Part shown: positions 13,451 to 14,598 of the stretch, piece after piece
Layout: each line of letters begins with the position of its first letter
How positions within the stretch are numbered: the first letter of the stretch is position 1
From: CANHEE01 sp043777755
GTDB lineage: Bacteria > Bacteroidota > Bacteroidia > Chitinophagales > Saprospiraceae
Direction of reading: 5' to 3'
DNA: 14,598 bases
Assembly: GCA_043777755.1 (NCBI GenBank)
Contig: JAYWHK010000020.1
Location: 1-14,598 of the forward strand
Program-made: the position numbers and the translations under genes
Notes under the pieces: model-generated
What the model was told of the DNA's origin: nothing
Databases searched by the model: none
What the model saw: only the letters and a program-made list of their open reading frames with translations

Positions 13451-14272
13451 ATGAAAAAAACGCTTCTCTTTCTTTTACTTTTTTGTCAAATTTCCCTTTT
13501 TGCCCAAAAAGATACTTTGGTTTTGGTCTTAGCACAGCCTTCATCGAAATATACAAATAAAAAAGGTGATTATTTCAAAAATCTTGGTGATGGCTTGGAT
13601 AAAGTCGTAAAAACAACACCTTTTACTTTTTTTGCAGACAATTTAGGCATCAAAGCAGAGTTTGTAAAATGTTATTTTGATAGCAGTGTAGTAAAAAGCG
13701 ATGTGCAAAAACAAGAAGCAATTGAAATCATAAAGCGAAAATACGTTGCTGCGCAAACAGATTTTTTAAAAATCAATCAACAATTTTTTCCAGGTATTAC
13801 AGGAAATGATATTGATAAAAAGAGTTTTGACACAAAGGCATTTTTAGGAAAAACGACTATTATTGGCGTGCATACTGGTTATTCCAATGCGTTTTTAGAA
13901 CCTATGTTTCACGATTTGGATAGCATTTCAAAAGCATTTCCAAATGTAAATGTTGCAATGTTATCTGATGCGATGGAAGTAGAAATACATCAAAAATTAC
14001 ATCGTCAAAAGGTAGATTTTCAGATTCTTGCCAATGCAGGAGATGTTTGTGAAAGTACGCTTGGTCGCAATTATCCGTTGCCTTATTTTGTAATTTTAGA
14101 TAAAAACGGCAAAATAAAAGACATGGAATTTATGTACGATTCGAGTGCCGTATTTAGCTTCGATAACAATGGTGGCTATGATATATACAATTTTCAAATG
14201 ATAGAAAGCGTACAAAAAGGTTATTCTTTTTTTCAAAAAATAAAAAGAAAATACTTAGAAAAAACGTTTTGA
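13451..14272 (+). CDS. Secreted thioredoxin-fold-like protein lacking CXXC
   Basis: A 273-residue protein with a clear signal peptide (MKKTLLFLLLFCQISLFA, cleavage near residue 18), so probably periplasmic. Residues 20-120 are unrecognised and helical. Residues 125-225 follow the layout of TlpA/AhpC-type thioredoxin domains: KSFDTKAFLGKTTIIGVHTG (124-143), a helix EPMFHDLDSISKAF, NVNVAMLSDA, and a strand with a cis-Pro-like turn, YPLPYFVILDKNGKI (208-222). The redox WCxxC is absent: the aligned stretch is HTGYSNAFLEP with no cysteine, and the only mature Cys residues are at 74 and 200. It is unlikely to be a thiol oxidoreductase; a binding or structural role is possible. The gene is alone, preceded by the repeat spacer and followed by a good promoter for the next gene. 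The fold assignment is moderate. Confidence 0.65.
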   Translation: MKKTLLFLLLFCQISLFAQKDTLVLVLAQPSSKYTNKKGDYFKNLGDGLDKVVKTTPFTFFADNLGIKAEFVKCYFDSSVVKSDVQKQEAIEIIKRKYVAAQTDFLKINQQFFPGITGNDIDKKSFDTKAFLGKTTIIGVHTGYSNAFLEPMFHDLDSISKAFPNVNVAMLSDAMEVEIHQKLHRQKVDFQILANAGDVCESTLGRNYPLPYFVILDKNGKIKDMEFMYDSSAVFSFDNNGGYDIYNFQMIESVQKGYSFFQKIKRKYLEKTF

Positions 14273-14285
14273 TATAGCTTTTTAC

Positions 14286-14316
14286 TTGCAAATTCGATAA
14301 AAAAATATTATTTTTG
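14286..14316 (+). promoter_or_regulatory. Bacteroidota promoter for the Uma2-family gene
   Basis: TTG at 14286-14288, a 20-base spacer and TATTTTTG at 14309-14316 match the Bacteroidota consensus (TTG, 19-21 bases, TAnnTTTG) at both elements. The ATG follows 16 bases after the -7 element, so the leader would be very short. This is the best promoter in the window. Confidence 0.6.
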
Positions 14317-14332
14317 TAAAAAATATAAAATT

Positions 14333-14598
14333 ATGGTAGCAGCAGCAATCGCAGAACAAATTAGCGTGTTAGAGCAATATCAAGCTCTACCCGAAGGAGC
14401 AAACTATCAGTTAATTGAAGGAAAAATCATAGAAATGCCATCACCAATCAAATCTCATCAACAACTAAGTTTTAAACTTACGTTGCTTTTAGGAAATTTT
14501 ATTCAGCAACATGACTTAGGAGAAATGTATACAGCTCCATTTGATGTTTATTTGAGCGAAAAGAATGTATATCAGCCTGATTTGCTTTTTGTAAGCAG
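14333..14598 (+). CDS. Uma2 family (DUF820) nuclease-fold protein, 3' truncated
   Basis: Only the first 88 codons lie in the window; the gene runs off the end. The layout is that of Uma2/DUF820 proteins (PD-(D/E)XK nuclease fold): LEQYQALPEGANYQLIEGKI with the conserved Glu29 of the LIEGKIIEM strand, PSPIKSHQQLSFKL with the usual Ser-His-Gln at 41-43, and VYQPDLLFVS with the catalytic-type Asp at position 83. The family is widespread, especially in Cyanobacteria and Bacteroidota, usually about 190 residues long; its biological role is poorly known although the fold suggests DNA cleavage. A two-part promoter lies immediately upstream, so it is a separate unit. The C-terminal catalytic Glu-x-Lys strand is outside the window. 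Confidence 0.85.
   Translation, partial: MVAAAIAEQISVLEQYQALPEGANYQLIEGKIIEMPSPIKSHQQLSFKLTLLLGNFIQQHDLGEMYTAPFDVYLSEKNVYQPDLLFVS

Overview
The window is very AT-rich with A/T-dominated spacers, Bacteroidota-type promoters (TAnnTTTG at -7) and many proteins characteristic of that phylum: PorT-like outer-membrane barrels, a DUF3127 protein, a DUF6503-like secreted protein, and the PEP carboxylase variant with HPTQ and FDGRGG motifs. A member of the Bacteroidota, probably Cytophagia-like, fits best. I saw no tRNA, rRNA, CRISPR array, transposase, integrase or phage gene. Most of it reads as ordinary chromosome, with the unexplained material in the spacers.

Layout. 1-371: AT-rich spacer. 372-2305: a secreted DUF6503-like protein, then a cytosolic esterase carrying an N-terminal glycogen-binding-like domain, closed by a strong terminator. 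2425-3123: a glycerol facilitator. 3218-4977: a probable operon of a PorT-like barrel, a DUF3127 protein with an SSB-like C-terminal tail, and an overlapping gene for a secreted protein built from 22-residue Trp-rich repeats. 4943-5860 (minus): a PLP enzyme of the ACC deaminase / D-cysteine desulfhydrase family, whose 3' end overlaps the Trp-repeat gene. 5861-6395: a spacer with a long AT hairpin, a 37-codon orphan peptide gene, two overlapping hairpins (one a clear terminator) and one copy of a dispersed repeat. 6396-7055 (minus): a membrane-anchored glucosaminidase-like protein with Gln where the catalytic Glu should be. 7311-8063: a secreted, probable barrel protein. 8142-10706 (minus): PEP carboxylase. 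10814-11953: an acyltransferase-3 membrane enzyme. 11954-12121: a leader carrying the second copy of the dispersed repeat inside a large imperfect palindrome. 12122-13288: an acyl-CoA dehydrogenase. 13289-13450: a spacer of degenerate short repeats. 13451-14272: a secreted thioredoxin-fold-like protein without CXXC. 14333-end: a truncated Uma2-family gene.

How the genes relate. The metabolic genes (glycerol uptake, PEP carboxylation, acyl-CoA oxidation, amino-acid PLP chemistry) are separate transcription units and do not form one pathway. The envelope genes are scattered between them. No defence or biosynthetic system is evident. The strongest candidates for something undescribed are the 37-residue peptide gene, whose N-terminus recalls pinensin-type lanthipeptide leaders, the Trp-repeat protein coupled to an SSB-tailed DUF3127 protein, and the repeat shared by the spacers at 6328 and 12041.
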